Positions 7,259 to 14,631 of a DNA stretch of 64,000 nt are shown one piece after another. Positions within the stretch are counted from its first letter, which is position 1. Each line of letters starts with the position of its first letter. The stretch comes from Enterococcus raffinosus (GTDB lineage: Bacteria > Bacillota > Bacilli > Lactobacillales > Enterococcaceae): the NCBI RefSeq assembly GCF_018917525.1, contig NZ_JAHLOS010000012.1:42351-106350 (forward strand). Reading direction: 5' to 3'. The notes under the pieces were generated by a model. The model saw only the letters and a program-made list of their open reading frames with translations. It was not told the DNA's origin and ran no database searches. The position numbers and the translations under genes were made by a program.

Positions 7259-8302
7259 TTATACACTATTGTTGGGTATATATGCGTTGTCCCGTTCAAG
7301 TTTTAACACCTCATTTTTAAAGATTTCTGCGCAAGTTTTGAAGCCATGTATCTTTTTAGGCCTAGTGTTAAGTTGATTCGCAATATGGATCATATCAAAC
7401 TGTGATTGCGATTCAAAAGTCTGCTTTTTGGGCAAATAAGCTCGTATTAAGCCATTTGTATTCTCGTTTGTTCCTCGTTCTTGTGGCGCATAAGCATGAG
7501 TAAAATACACTTTTTTATGATAGTTTCGTTCAATACAGCTTATGAATGTACTATTTGCGAACTCACGACCTCTGTCACACGTAATCGAATGTACAGCGTC
7601 TCCGTGAAGCGACATGAAGGTATCTATTACAGGAATCATTGAACTACCGCTCTGACTCGCTGCTAGGGCCATAAATGTGTATCTAGATTTGCGTTCAGTA
7701 AGTGTTACAATGCACTTTTTTCCTTCTCTTGATGGAAGTACACAATCAATTTCCCAGTCTCCTAAACGTTCACGCTTATTAATAACACTAGGGCGCTGTT
7801 CAATAGATCTTTTTAACACCATTTCGCTTTCATTTCTGCCTAAAGCTCTATACTTTCTTGCTGATTTCTTACGATATCGTTTAACTAATCGGCGATCAAG
7901 CTCTTTAATAAAGCCACGCAAAATCCAGTTGTAAACAGTGTTTACGCATACGGATACCCTTGAATCGGCATTTACAATTTGCTCTGGAGACCATTTTTTC
8001 TTATAACCTTCGATGATTGCTGCCTTCATTTCATCAGTCAGTTTGGTATTCCTGCCGATTTTTAACTTTCGATGTCTAGCATTGTTCTGGGCGATTAAGG
8101 CGTTGTAACGATACATATGTTGTCGCCTTTTAGGAGAATAACGTTCATAGTCTTGATACTCCTGACTACGAATAATTTCCCTAGAAATTGTACTACGGCT
8201 ACGGTTTAATTCACGAGCAATCTCTGCTTGTTTGTGGCCTTGCTTCCACATTAGCTCAATTTTTCCACGCTCAAATTCAGATAAATGTTTAAAGGAACCC
8301 AT
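7259..8302 (-). CDS. IS30-family transposase
   Basis: This 347-residue transposase has an N-terminal helix-turn-helix (HLSEFERGKIELMWKQGH then AEIARELNRSRSTISREI, residues 6-43) and an IS30-type DDE core. The catalytic residues are Asp186 in GDWEIDCV, Asp243 in TCDRGREFA and Glu280 in ERGTNENTNGLIR. Length is full for the family and no frameshift is seen, so it is probably active. AAGGAG precedes the ATG at 8302. The stop lies 14 bases inside the inner edge of the left inverted end. Some Spiroplasma filamentous phages use IS30-type transposases for integration. The adjacent dif site makes that less likely here. Confidence 0.92.
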   Translation of the reverse strand: MGSFKHLSEFERGKIELMWKQGHKQAEIARELNRSRSTISREIIRSQEYQDYERYSPKRRQHMYRYNALIAQNNARHRKLKIGRNTKLTDEMKAAIIEGYKKKWSPEQIVNADSRVSVCVNTVYNWILRGFIKELDRRLVKRYRKKSARKYRALGRNESEMVLKRSIEQRPSVINKRERLGDWEIDCVLPSREGKKCIVTLTERKSRYTFMALAASQSGSSMIPVIDTFMSLHGDAVHSITCDRGREFANSTFISCIERNYHKKVYFTHAYAPQERGTNENTNGLIRAYLPKKQTFESQSQFDMIHIANQLNTRPKKIHGFKTCAEIFKNEVLKLERDNAYIPNNSV

Positions 8303-8364
8303 ATTCAGACAACTCCTTATGTAGAAATCTAAATATCAGACAAAGTTAGACTGTTAGCCTCTTT

Positions 8365-8820
8365 TTAAATAACTTGGTTCTTCTCCATAACATAATTAAT
8401 TAAAGCCACGCCTTGACGTTCAACGACCTGTTTTCTCACAAGTTTGTAGCCTCTGTTCTCAAAAAAAGGTTTGGCAGTTATCGAGGAGTGAGTAGTGATT
8501 ACACCGTTTGCGGTTGCTTCTAATGCGTCACAAAGTGCAGTAGCTATACCTTCGCCCTGATGGTTCTTATGCACAAACAAACAATCAAGGTATCCTGTAG
8601 AATCAATATTTCCAAACCCAACTACAACATTTTCTATTTCGGCTACGGCTGTTCGGGTCTCTAATAGTGACTTATTCCAACCTTTAAAGTCAGCCGATTT
8701 AGGTGCCCATACATTAAGCTGAATCTCAGAGTAGTCACGAATATTGACATTGTGGACAGTATCATAAAACAAACTAACGATTGCTTCACAATCTGATTCA
8801 CGGTATTTTCTTAACTTCAT
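8365..8820 (-). CDS. GNAT-family N-acetyltransferase (YafP-like), probable IS passenger
   Basis: This is a 151-residue GNAT fold with the acetyl-CoA loop HQGEGIATALCDAL (motif A, Q-x-x-G-x-G/A type). The N-terminal segment LRKYRESDCEAIVSLFYDTV continues to RDYSEIQLNVWAP, as in YafP-like acetyltransferases. The ATG at 8820 is chosen because AAGGAGGG lies 7 bases upstream. An in-frame ATG 84 bases earlier has no ribosome site. Substrate unknown. It lies between the transposase start and the right inverted end of the IS30 element, in the same orientation, so it may be mobilised cargo. Confidence 0.8.
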   Translation of the reverse strand: MKLRKYRESDCEAIVSLFYDTVHNVNIRDYSEIQLNVWAPKSADFKGWNKSLLETRTAVAEIENVVVGFGNIDSTGYLDCLFVHKNHQGEGIATALCDALEATANGVITTHSSITAKPFFENRGYKLVRKQVVERQGVALINYVMEKNQVI

Positions 8821-8992
8821 GCTTGTCCCTCCTTGAGTATTCACTATTTTACTCGGTTCCCAACCATCATAATTATACAGGATTATACATTTTCTAACAT
8901 CCATGAAATGCTGATACTAAAGGGGTTTAAAATCAAAAGACGTAATTAAAGGGGGTGGTTTAATCTCTGTTGCATTTTATTTTGCATTCTAC

Positions 8993-9007
8993 AACTAAAA
9001 TAAAAAA
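8993..9007 (+). repeat. 15-bp direct repeat, right copy
   Basis: This is an exact copy of AACTAAAATAAAAAA found at 7205-7219, directly outside the right inverted end of the IS30 element. Removing the element plus one copy would restore a continuous dif-flanking sequence. Confidence 0.65.
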
Positions 9008-9034
9008 TTTAAAGGAGCTATTGCTTATGCTCCT
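9002..9034 (-). terminator. Terminator downstream of the ankyrin lipoprotein gene
   Basis: On the minus strand AGGAGC (revcomp of 9029-9034) pairs with GCTCCT (revcomp of 9013-9018) across a 10-base loop. TTTAAATTTTTTA follows. The T-run partly overlaps the right direct repeat of the IS30 element. Confidence 0.55.
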
Positions 9035-9077
9035 ATATCTATTGCTCAATAACAAAGTATTTATTTCTCAATTTTAT

Positions 9078-9854
9078 CTAAGTATTTGTTTGCAGTAACT
9101 TAGAAATATTCCCATAACCTAGTTCATTTGCGTAATCTTTGGCTGTTTTACCAAAATTATCGACAATGTTGGGATCTGCGCCATGTTTTAGCAGTTCAGC
9201 AACAATATCTTGATAAATCTGTGAACCATCTCTTAATGCAACGGCTTCAATCAATGCTGTATATCCATAATTATTTTGATGATTAATATTCACATGACCA
9301 TCAGTTAAAAGGATTTTTACATTTTCTAGATGGCCTTTTTCTGCAGCTGGAATTAATGCATTTCCGCCAAAACGATTCGTAATCGTTTGATCTGGCGTGC
9401 TGTAAGACAACATATAAGCTAAAATCTCTGTTCTGCCTTCTGCACCTGCATACAGATATGGACTGTCCTGAATAGTATCTTGTTGATTGACATTTGCTCC
9501 GGCGCTAATCAATTTTTTGGCTATTTCTACTTGATTATTATGAACCGCAATCATTAACGGCGTTTCTGCTTTTTCATTCACTTCGTCGATTGGGTACGAT
9601 GGTGATTTAAGAATCTCTGTTGTTTTATCAAGATCATTCGCTGATACTGCTTGTATCAAGCTCCTTGGAGCATATGTCACAGCATTCTCCTCCTTTGTAT
9701 TTTGTGTACTGGATAATTTGCTTTCCGACGTTTTATAAGTAGTCTTGAGTGTTGAAGAATCAGTTGAAGAGCTGCTCGATTTTTTATTTGATGAATCAGA
9801 CTGACAACCAGCGATAATAAATAGAAAAAGCATCATGATAATAATTTTTTTCAT
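9078..9854 (-). CDS. Ankyrin-repeat lipoprotein
   Basis: This 258-residue protein starts with a lipoprotein signal (MKKIIIMMLFLFIIAGC, lipobox IAGC with Cys17), so it should be anchored outside the membrane. A Ser/Lys/Thr-rich linker follows (about 18-60). Then come about five ankyrin repeats (ETPLMIAVHNNQVEIAKKLI, NALIPAAEKGHLENVKILL, YGYTALIEAV, KTAKDYANELGYGNISKLL). Ankyrin stacks bind protein partners, none of which is evident here. The ATG at 9854 follows GAGGAG, and a start five codons earlier overlaps that ribosome site. It is the first chromosomal gene to the right of dif and the IS element, and is transcribed divergently from ltaS. Confidence 0.85.
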   Translation of the reverse strand: MKKIIIMMLFLFIIAGCQSDSSNKKSSSSSTDSSTLKTTYKTSESKLSSTQNTKEENAVTYAPRSLIQAVSANDLDKTTEILKSPSYPIDEVNEKAETPLMIAVHNNQVEIAKKLISAGANVNQQDTIQDSPYLYAGAEGRTEILAYMLSYSTPDQTITNRFGGNALIPAAEKGHLENVKILLTDGHVNINHQNNYGYTALIEAVALRDGSQIYQDIVAELLKHGADPNIVDNFGKTAKDYANELGYGNISKLLQTNT

Positions 9855-10080
9855 ACTCTCTCTCCTCATATAATTGGGTTCTATTATTCATAATCTATGT
9901 TTCGTTTAACTTCTCTCATATTTCTGCATATTATAGCATTCGCGAGATAATTCAGTACCTTTGGATGCTTCAAGAAAAGAATCATTTTAATCCATGAATC
10001 CTGTTTATTAAGATTTGCTTATGTTCTTCGAGATAACAGAAAGAAATGCTGATACATCAAGGGATTTTACGGTGATTGGT

Positions 10081-10109
10081 TTGACCTTCGATTAAAAAAC
10101 CGATAAACT
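10081..10109 (+). promoter_or_regulatory. Probable promoter of ltaS
   Basis: TTGACC (10081-10086), a 17-base spacer and TAAACT (10104-10109) match the housekeeping promoter form. They lie about 40 bases before the ltaS start. Confidence 0.5.
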
Positions 10110-10147
10110 ATTTAAGTATATGGAAAATAATGATGAGGAGCATGCAA

Positions 10148-12247
10148 ATGTCTCGTTTTAAAAAATATAGTGAGTTTATAAATACTAGAATTGGCTTTTT
10201 CAGCCTATTAATCGGATTGCTCTGGCTGAAAAATATGTTTGCTTATGTGGTCGATTTTCATTTGGGCATTCAAAACCCGATGCAATTATTTATTTTATTA
10301 ATTAATCCGCTAAGCGTTTCGATGTTGTTAATCAGTATTGGGCTCTTTATTAAACGTTCAAAGGTCGCTTACACGACGTTATTTATTATTTATGGGATTT
10401 TGTCGATCTGGCTCTTTTCGAATGCCGTCTACTATCGTGAGTTTACTGACTTTATTACGATCAATACAATGCTTGGCGCTGGTCAAGTTTCAACTGGTTT
10501 AGGTGAAAGCGCCGTTCGCCTGTTTCGATGGTATGATATTTTTTACATCTTAGATTTATTTGCTCTACCTGTTCTGCTTTTCAGAAAGAAAATTATCGTT
10601 GAGGAAAAACATCCGCGATTCCGTAAAGCGGCTGCTCTTTCTGCCCTCTCCTTGCTAATCTGCAGCGGAAATATTTTTCTGGCTGAAATTGATCGTTCCG
10701 GACTTTTGAGTCGACAATTTTCTCGGGAATATTTAGTGAAGTATCTTGGTGTCAATGCTTTTACCGTATATGATAGTTATCAAACCTTCCAAAATAACCA
10801 GATCCGAGCAGAAGCTAGTCCGAATGATCTGAAGGAAGTAAAAAGTTATATCAAAGAGCATTATGCTGAGCCTAATGATTCTATGTTCGGGATTGCTAAA
10901 GGTAAAAATGTGGTCTACATTCACTTAGAAAGCTTTCAGCAATTTCTGATCGATTATCAATTGCCTGATGAGAATGGTGTCAATCATACGGTGACCCCAT
11001 TTCTAAATAGCCTGTATCACGGTGAGAGTACGTATAGTTTCGATAACTTCTTCCATCAGGTAAAGGCAGGTAAAACCTCAGATGCGGAAACGTTAATGGA
11101 AAATTCTTTATTCGGTTTGAATCAAGGGGCACTGTTCACTCAATTAGGAGATAAAAATACCTTTGAAGCAGCACCGAATATCTTAAACCAAAAAGCTGGC
11201 TATACTTCGGCTGTATTCCATGGACACTCCGCTTCTTTCTGGAATCGCGATAAAACTTATAAGCATTTAGGCTTTGATTATTTCTTTGATTCTTCCTATT
11301 ATGATGTGAACGATGATAATTCCTTCCAATATGGGATGCATGATAAGCCCTTTTTAAACCAGTCGGTTCAATATTTGGAGCATTTACAGCAGCCGTTTTA
11401 TGCGAAGTTCATAACTGTGTCTAATCATTATCCTTATTCTAGTTTTAAGAATGATGAAGATGGCTTCCCAGTGGCGAATACTAAAGACGAAACAATTAAT
11501 GGATATTTTGCCACAGCGAATTACTTGGATACTGCTCTAAAAGAATTCTTTGATTATATGAAAGCTAGCGGTCTTTATGACAAGTCGATCTTTGTCTTAT
11601 ATGGCGATCACTACGGTATCTCAAATACACGTAATAAAGAACTGGCTTCCTTGCTTGGAAAGGATTCAGATAGCTGGACAGATTTTGACAACGCTCAATT
11701 ACAGCGTGTTCCGTTTATGATTCATGTTCCTGGTGCAACAAACGGCGGCATTAATCACACCTATGGCGGACAAGTCGATGCCCTCCCTACTCTGCTTCAT
11801 TTATTAGGGATTGATTCAAATAAATATCTGCAGTTGGGACAGGATTTATTTTCACCTGACCACAAACAGGTTGTCGCGTTTCGAGATGGGGATTTTGTTA
11901 CACCACAATACACTTTCTACGGTGGAAAAATGTATGACAATCAAACAGCTCAAGTAATTGATGAACCAACACCAGAACAGGAAAAAACCTTTATTGAATT
12001 AAATCAGGCTGTTGACGAGCAATTGATCACCTCTGATAAAATCACAAACGGCGACTTGCTGAGGTATTATCAAGATAGTGGCTTGGATTCGATTGATCCA
12101 AGTTCATATGATTACCGCAACCAGAAAGAACGTTTGGAAGAAATCGAACGACAAAAAGGAGCACAGTCTTCTAGCTTGTATAGTGAGAACAATCAAAGAT
12201 CAACAGTTGGTCTATATAAAACGAAATCCTATCAGCAATATGAGTAA
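10148..12247 (+). CDS. ltaS: Lipoteichoic acid synthase family protein (LtaS-type phosphoglycerol transferase)
   Basis: This 699-residue membrane enzyme has about five N-terminal helices (residues 14-170) and an extracellular sulfatase-fold domain. It would polymerise glycerophosphate from phosphatidylglycerol onto the lipid anchor of lipoteichoic acid. Catalytic features match LtaS: Glu261 in HLESFQ, nucleophile Thr310 in GKTSDAET, Asp487-His488 in YGDHYG, and the substrate-pocket segments HGHSASFWNR and SNHYPY. The ATG at 10148 is preferred because GAGGAG lies 8 bases upstream; earlier in-frame ATGs overlap that site. The C-terminal tail (about 640-699) is charged and Gln/Ser-rich. Bacteria often have several LtaS paralogues, so which one this is remains open. 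Confidence 0.93.
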   Translation: MSRFKKYSEFINTRIGFFSLLIGLLWLKNMFAYVVDFHLGIQNPMQLFILLINPLSVSMLLISIGLFIKRSKVAYTTLFIIYGILSIWLFSNAVYYREFTDFITINTMLGAGQVSTGLGESAVRLFRWYDIFYILDLFALPVLLFRKKIIVEEKHPRFRKAAALSALSLLICSGNIFLAEIDRSGLLSRQFSREYLVKYLGVNAFTVYDSYQTFQNNQIRAEASPNDLKEVKSYIKEHYAEPNDSMFGIAKGKNVVYIHLESFQQFLIDYQLPDENGVNHTVTPFLNSLYHGESTYSFDNFFHQVKAGKTSDAETLMENSLFGLNQGALFTQLGDKNTFEAAPNILNQKAGYTSAVFHGHSASFWNRDKTYKHLGFDYFFDSSYYDVNDDNSFQYGMHDKPFLNQSVQYLEHLQQPFYAKFITVSNHYPYSSFKNDEDGFPVANTKDETINGYFATANYLDTALKEFFDYMKASGLYDKSIFVLYGDHYGISNTRNKELASLLGKDSDSWTDFDNAQLQRVPFMIHVPGATNGGINHTYGGQVDALPTLLHLLGIDSNKYLQLGQDLFSPDHKQVVAFRDGDFVTPQYTFYGGKMYDNQTAQVIDEPTPEQEKTFIELNQAVDEQLITSDKITNGDLLRYYQDSGLDSIDPSSYDYRNQKERLEEIERQKGAQSSSLYSENNQRSTVGLYKTKSYQQYE

Positions 12248-12250
12248 AAT

Positions 12251-12288
12251 AAAAAATCCTCCAGTTTTTTTGACTGGAGGATTTTTTT
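12251..12288. terminator. Bidirectional terminator between ltaS and mutS2-like gene
   Basis: An 11-bp perfect stem (AATCCTCCAGT / ACTGGAGGATT) is flanked by A6 on the left and T7 on the right. It can stop both converging transcripts. Confidence 0.92.
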
Positions 12289-14173
12289 AGCCTTGTTTTC
12301 TTTGCAAGGCCTCTTTTCTTAATTTTCGTTGGGCTTTCTTCGAACCGCGATTAATATCACGACGTTCTTTGCGTGTATGGAAGTCTTCAAACAGATTTTC
12401 AAGCTCATAATCTGCTGGATAAAGTTCACTAGCCCGGAATTCAAGCTTGATTCGGCGCTTAGGCACTTCGATAAACTGATCATTCAAAAAGACTGTTACA
12501 TTATCCGTAAATGGAACTTCCTGATAAACAAGGGCTGATTCCTGCTGCTCTAACAAGAAGATTTTATCTCCCTTATAATAGTTCATTTCAATAGACTCGG
12601 AGGTCTGCTTTTGGGCTTTCTTCTTAAAGCTTTTCTTTTCAAGACTATAATTACGATCTGTGAAATAATTTTGAGCTTTAGCGATAATCTGATTAGAGAT
12701 CGCCATTTTCTTAGCAATCCACAAGGCATTACTTTCGCCGGTTTGTCCAATCAGTAAACGATATTTCGGTGTCAAATGCTCAGCATCAAAATCCATAGCT
12801 GCAGTAATGAAATCCGGATGCTGTTCAGCAAAACGCTTAATCTCACCGTAATGTGTGGTAGTAATTAAGATACTACCTTTTTGATAGAACTCTTCCATGA
12901 TCGCAATCGCTAGAGCCGCACCCTCATTCGGTTCTGTCCCACTTCCTAATTCGTCTAATAAAACCAGGCTGTTCTTATGCGTTTGTCGTAGAATTTCGGA
13001 AATATTTTTCATATGTCCGGAAAAAGTACTCAAAGCATTCTCAATACTCTGAGCGTCACCGATGTCAACAAAGATCTGATCGAAAATGGCGATCTCTGTG
13101 CCATCTTTGGCCGGGATTTGTAAGCCAATCATCGTCATCAGCGTCATTAAAGCAACTGTTTTTAAAACGACGGTCTTCCCACCGGCATTTGGTCCGGTGA
13201 TGGTTAAGCCGCGATACTCTTCACCGATGGTTAGATCAAGCGGCACAGCTTTTTCAATTAGCGGATGGGTGGCAGATACCAAGTGAATATACCCATCAGT
13301 ATTTATCTCTGGTGTTATACCCTTTAACTCACGACTGAACTTTCCCCGAGCAAAAATGTGATCAAACTCAGCGATAATTTCAATATTTTGTTGAATTAAT
13401 GGTAATGCTTCAGCTAGCAAGCCTGTCAAAGTCGCAAGGATTTGATATACTTCTGCTTCCTCCACCAGCTTATGATAGGTCAATTGCTCGTTCCAACGAC
13501 TGACGCTGCTAGGTTCGATATAAGCAGTCGTTCCCTTACTGGAAAGCTCAACAATCGTCCCTTTGATCTGTTTCTTATAAGCTGATTTGATCGGTACTGT
13601 GAAAATATCGTTCCGTTTAGTAATAATCGCCTCTTGCATTTTCTCTTTATTTTGACGAATAAATTTCTTCAATAATTCTTGAATTTTATCTTGTGTTTCT
13701 GCAATATCTCGCCGTGCACGACGTAGTTCACGACTGGCATCATCAGCAATTCGACCATTACGGATCACCTGATAAATCTCTGCCTCAATTTCATTAAAAT
13801 CATTTAACCCTAGAGCATAACGATTCAATGTTGGAGCAATACTTTGGTTCTTCTCGAAGAATCGCTGAATCAAACGTAGACTACGTAAGAAGTCTGCGTA
13901 TTCTAATAATTCTTGAGGAGTTAGGACAAACCCTTTTTCAAGTTGATTAGTGATATGCTCGATGCTTTGCAGCCCCATAAATGGTACATGCAGATTGCTA
14001 TCAAGTAAGTTTTTGGCTTCGGTTGTTTCTGTCAGCCTTTTTTTAACAACTGAAAGCTTAGAATGTGGCTGTGTCGCTTCTATAAGTTTCTTACCAAAAC
14101 TGCTAATTGCATAGCTGCTTAGTTGTTGTTTGATTTCATTAAATTGGGTTTTTGTATATGTTTCGTTATTCAT
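12287..14173 (-). CDS. MutS2-like ATPase lacking the Smr nuclease domain
   Basis: This 628-residue MutS-family ATPase has the MutS2 core (lever and clamp helices, about 1-300) and the ATPase: Walker A GPNAGGKT (327-334), FVDIGDAQSIENALSTFSGH (an ABC-like signature), Walker B LVLLDELG (403-410) and the His switch TTTHYGEIK. Canonical MutS2 (about 780 residues) ends in an Smr endonuclease domain. Here the protein ends in a short basic tail (RRDINRGSKKAQRKLRKEALQRKQG) with no such domain. MutS2 acts on recombination intermediates or rescues collided ribosomes. A version without Smr may only bind and remodel. GAAAGGAAGAG precedes the ATG. The long 5' region contains a probable small RNA. Confidence 0.88.
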   Translation of the reverse strand: MNNETYTKTQFNEIKQQLSSYAISSFGKKLIEATQPHSKLSVVKKRLTETTEAKNLLDSNLHVPFMGLQSIEHITNQLEKGFVLTPQELLEYADFLRSLRLIQRFFEKNQSIAPTLNRYALGLNDFNEIEAEIYQVIRNGRIADDASRELRRARRDIAETQDKIQELLKKFIRQNKEKMQEAIITKRNDIFTVPIKSAYKKQIKGTIVELSSKGTTAYIEPSSVSRWNEQLTYHKLVEEAEVYQILATLTGLLAEALPLIQQNIEIIAEFDHIFARGKFSRELKGITPEINTDGYIHLVSATHPLIEKAVPLDLTIGEEYRGLTITGPNAGGKTVVLKTVALMTLMTMIGLQIPAKDGTEIAIFDQIFVDIGDAQSIENALSTFSGHMKNISEILRQTHKNSLVLLDELGSGTEPNEGAALAIAIMEEFYQKGSILITTTHYGEIKRFAEQHPDFITAAMDFDAEHLTPKYRLLIGQTGESNALWIAKKMAISNQIIAKAQNYFTDRNYSLEKKSFKKKAQKQTSESIEMNYYKGDKIFLLEQQESALVYQEVPFTDNVTVFLNDQFIEVPKRRIKLEFRASELYPADYELENLFEDFHTRKERRDINRGSKKAQRKLRKEALQRKQG

Positions 14174-14401
14174 GGTCTCTTCCTTTCGATTGAAAAGACA
14201 CCTATCGAGGCTTAGGGAAACTTAGCAATACTGTCTTATGAATTTCGTATACATATGATTTTATCAGCTATGCGGGTACGTATAAACAGACTCGCAGCTA
14301 GCTCACTTAAAAGAATTATTTTTCCAAAAAGCGGAAAAATAATCTTATCTTCGTACGCATACGATTCCACTAGGTGCGCTGAAGCGCACAGTGGAAGTCG
14401 C
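14174..14401 (-). other. Long mutS2-like leader with two strong hairpins
   Basis: Reading the minus strand after the small-RNA terminator, TTCCACT..AGTGGAA encloses GTGCGCT/AGCGCAC, and then ATTATTTTTCC pairs with GGAAAAATAAT. This layout resembles the tandem intergenic units at 26710-27096. Just before the ribosome site, GATAGGTGTC (14197-14206) is complementary, with one G-U pair, to part of the upstream small RNA. No reading frame here has a ribosome site. Confidence 0.5.
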
Positions 14402-14434
14402 AAAAAAAGCTGTGAAGATTCCTCTTCACAGCTT
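14400..14434 (-). terminator. Rho-independent terminator of the candidate small RNA
   Basis: A perfect 12-bp stem (AAGCTGTGAAGA / TCTTCACAGCTT) with a 4-base loop is followed on the minus strand by seven T. It stands about 200 bases beyond the asnB stop. Confidence 0.9.
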
Positions 14435-14582
14435 GAATTCGAGTTCATCAGCTTTGATAGGTATCATCTAATTTGGCATGCGAAATAAACCTGTTAAAAC
14501 AGTCTTTTTTTCGCTATCAAGTTACTCCAAATTAAATAACTACACTCACCAAGACACCTCATAATTTTTGTTAAGTTTCCTT
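14402..14582 (-). ncRNA. Candidate structured small RNA between asnB and mutS2
   Basis: A near-consensus promoter directs transcription that would start near 14582 and end at the strong terminator 14400-14434, giving about 180 nt without a convincing reading frame. Nested pairings form a rod: AGGTGTC (14553-14559) with GATACCT (14459-14465), CCAAATT/AATTTGG (14527-14533 with 14470-14476), GCGAAA/TTTCGC (14509-14514 with 14480-14485) and CTGTT/AACAG (14491-14502). Large asymmetric bulges separate the helices. Size and rod shape recall 6S RNA, but I cannot confirm that family. It could instead be a mutS2 leader attenuator. Confidence 0.55.
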
Positions 14583-14588
14583 ATTCCT

Positions 14589-14617
14589 AGTCTAACCTGA
14601 CTGAATATTTTTGTCAA
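14589..14617 (-). promoter_or_regulatory. Promoter for the candidate small RNA
   Basis: On the minus strand TTGACA (revcomp of 14612-14617), a 17-base spacer and TAGACT (revcomp of 14589-14594) lie just past the asnB stop codon. The -35 is a full consensus match, which is unusual directly downstream of a gene unless another transcript starts here. Confidence 0.7.
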
Positions 14618-14631
14618 ATCCAGTTAAACAA

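Larger units (their letters stand above)
7220..8992 (-). mobile_element. IS30-family insertion element with a GNAT passenger gene
   Basis: The left end (7220-7245) and right end (8968-8992, read inward) are imperfect inverted repeats of about 25 bp. They share the exact inner core AAATGCAACA, with further scattered matches outward. A 15-bp direct repeat flanks them. The 1773-bp interval holds an IS30-type DDE transposase and, upstream in the same direction, an acetyltransferase gene. Typical IS30 elements are 1.0-1.3 kb with one gene. I found no other end-like sequence between the transposase start and the acetyltransferase, which supports a composite element. The boundaries come from reading, not from a database. 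Confidence 0.7.

Noticed and set aside
7259..8302. IS30 transposase as the integrase of the filamentous phage
   Set aside because: The element has its own inverted ends and target duplication beyond the dif-like site, so it looks like a separate insertion. XerCD at dif explains integration better.
14520..14580. 22-codon reading frame within the small-RNA candidate
   Set aside because: It has no ribosome site and overlaps the paired segments of the RNA.
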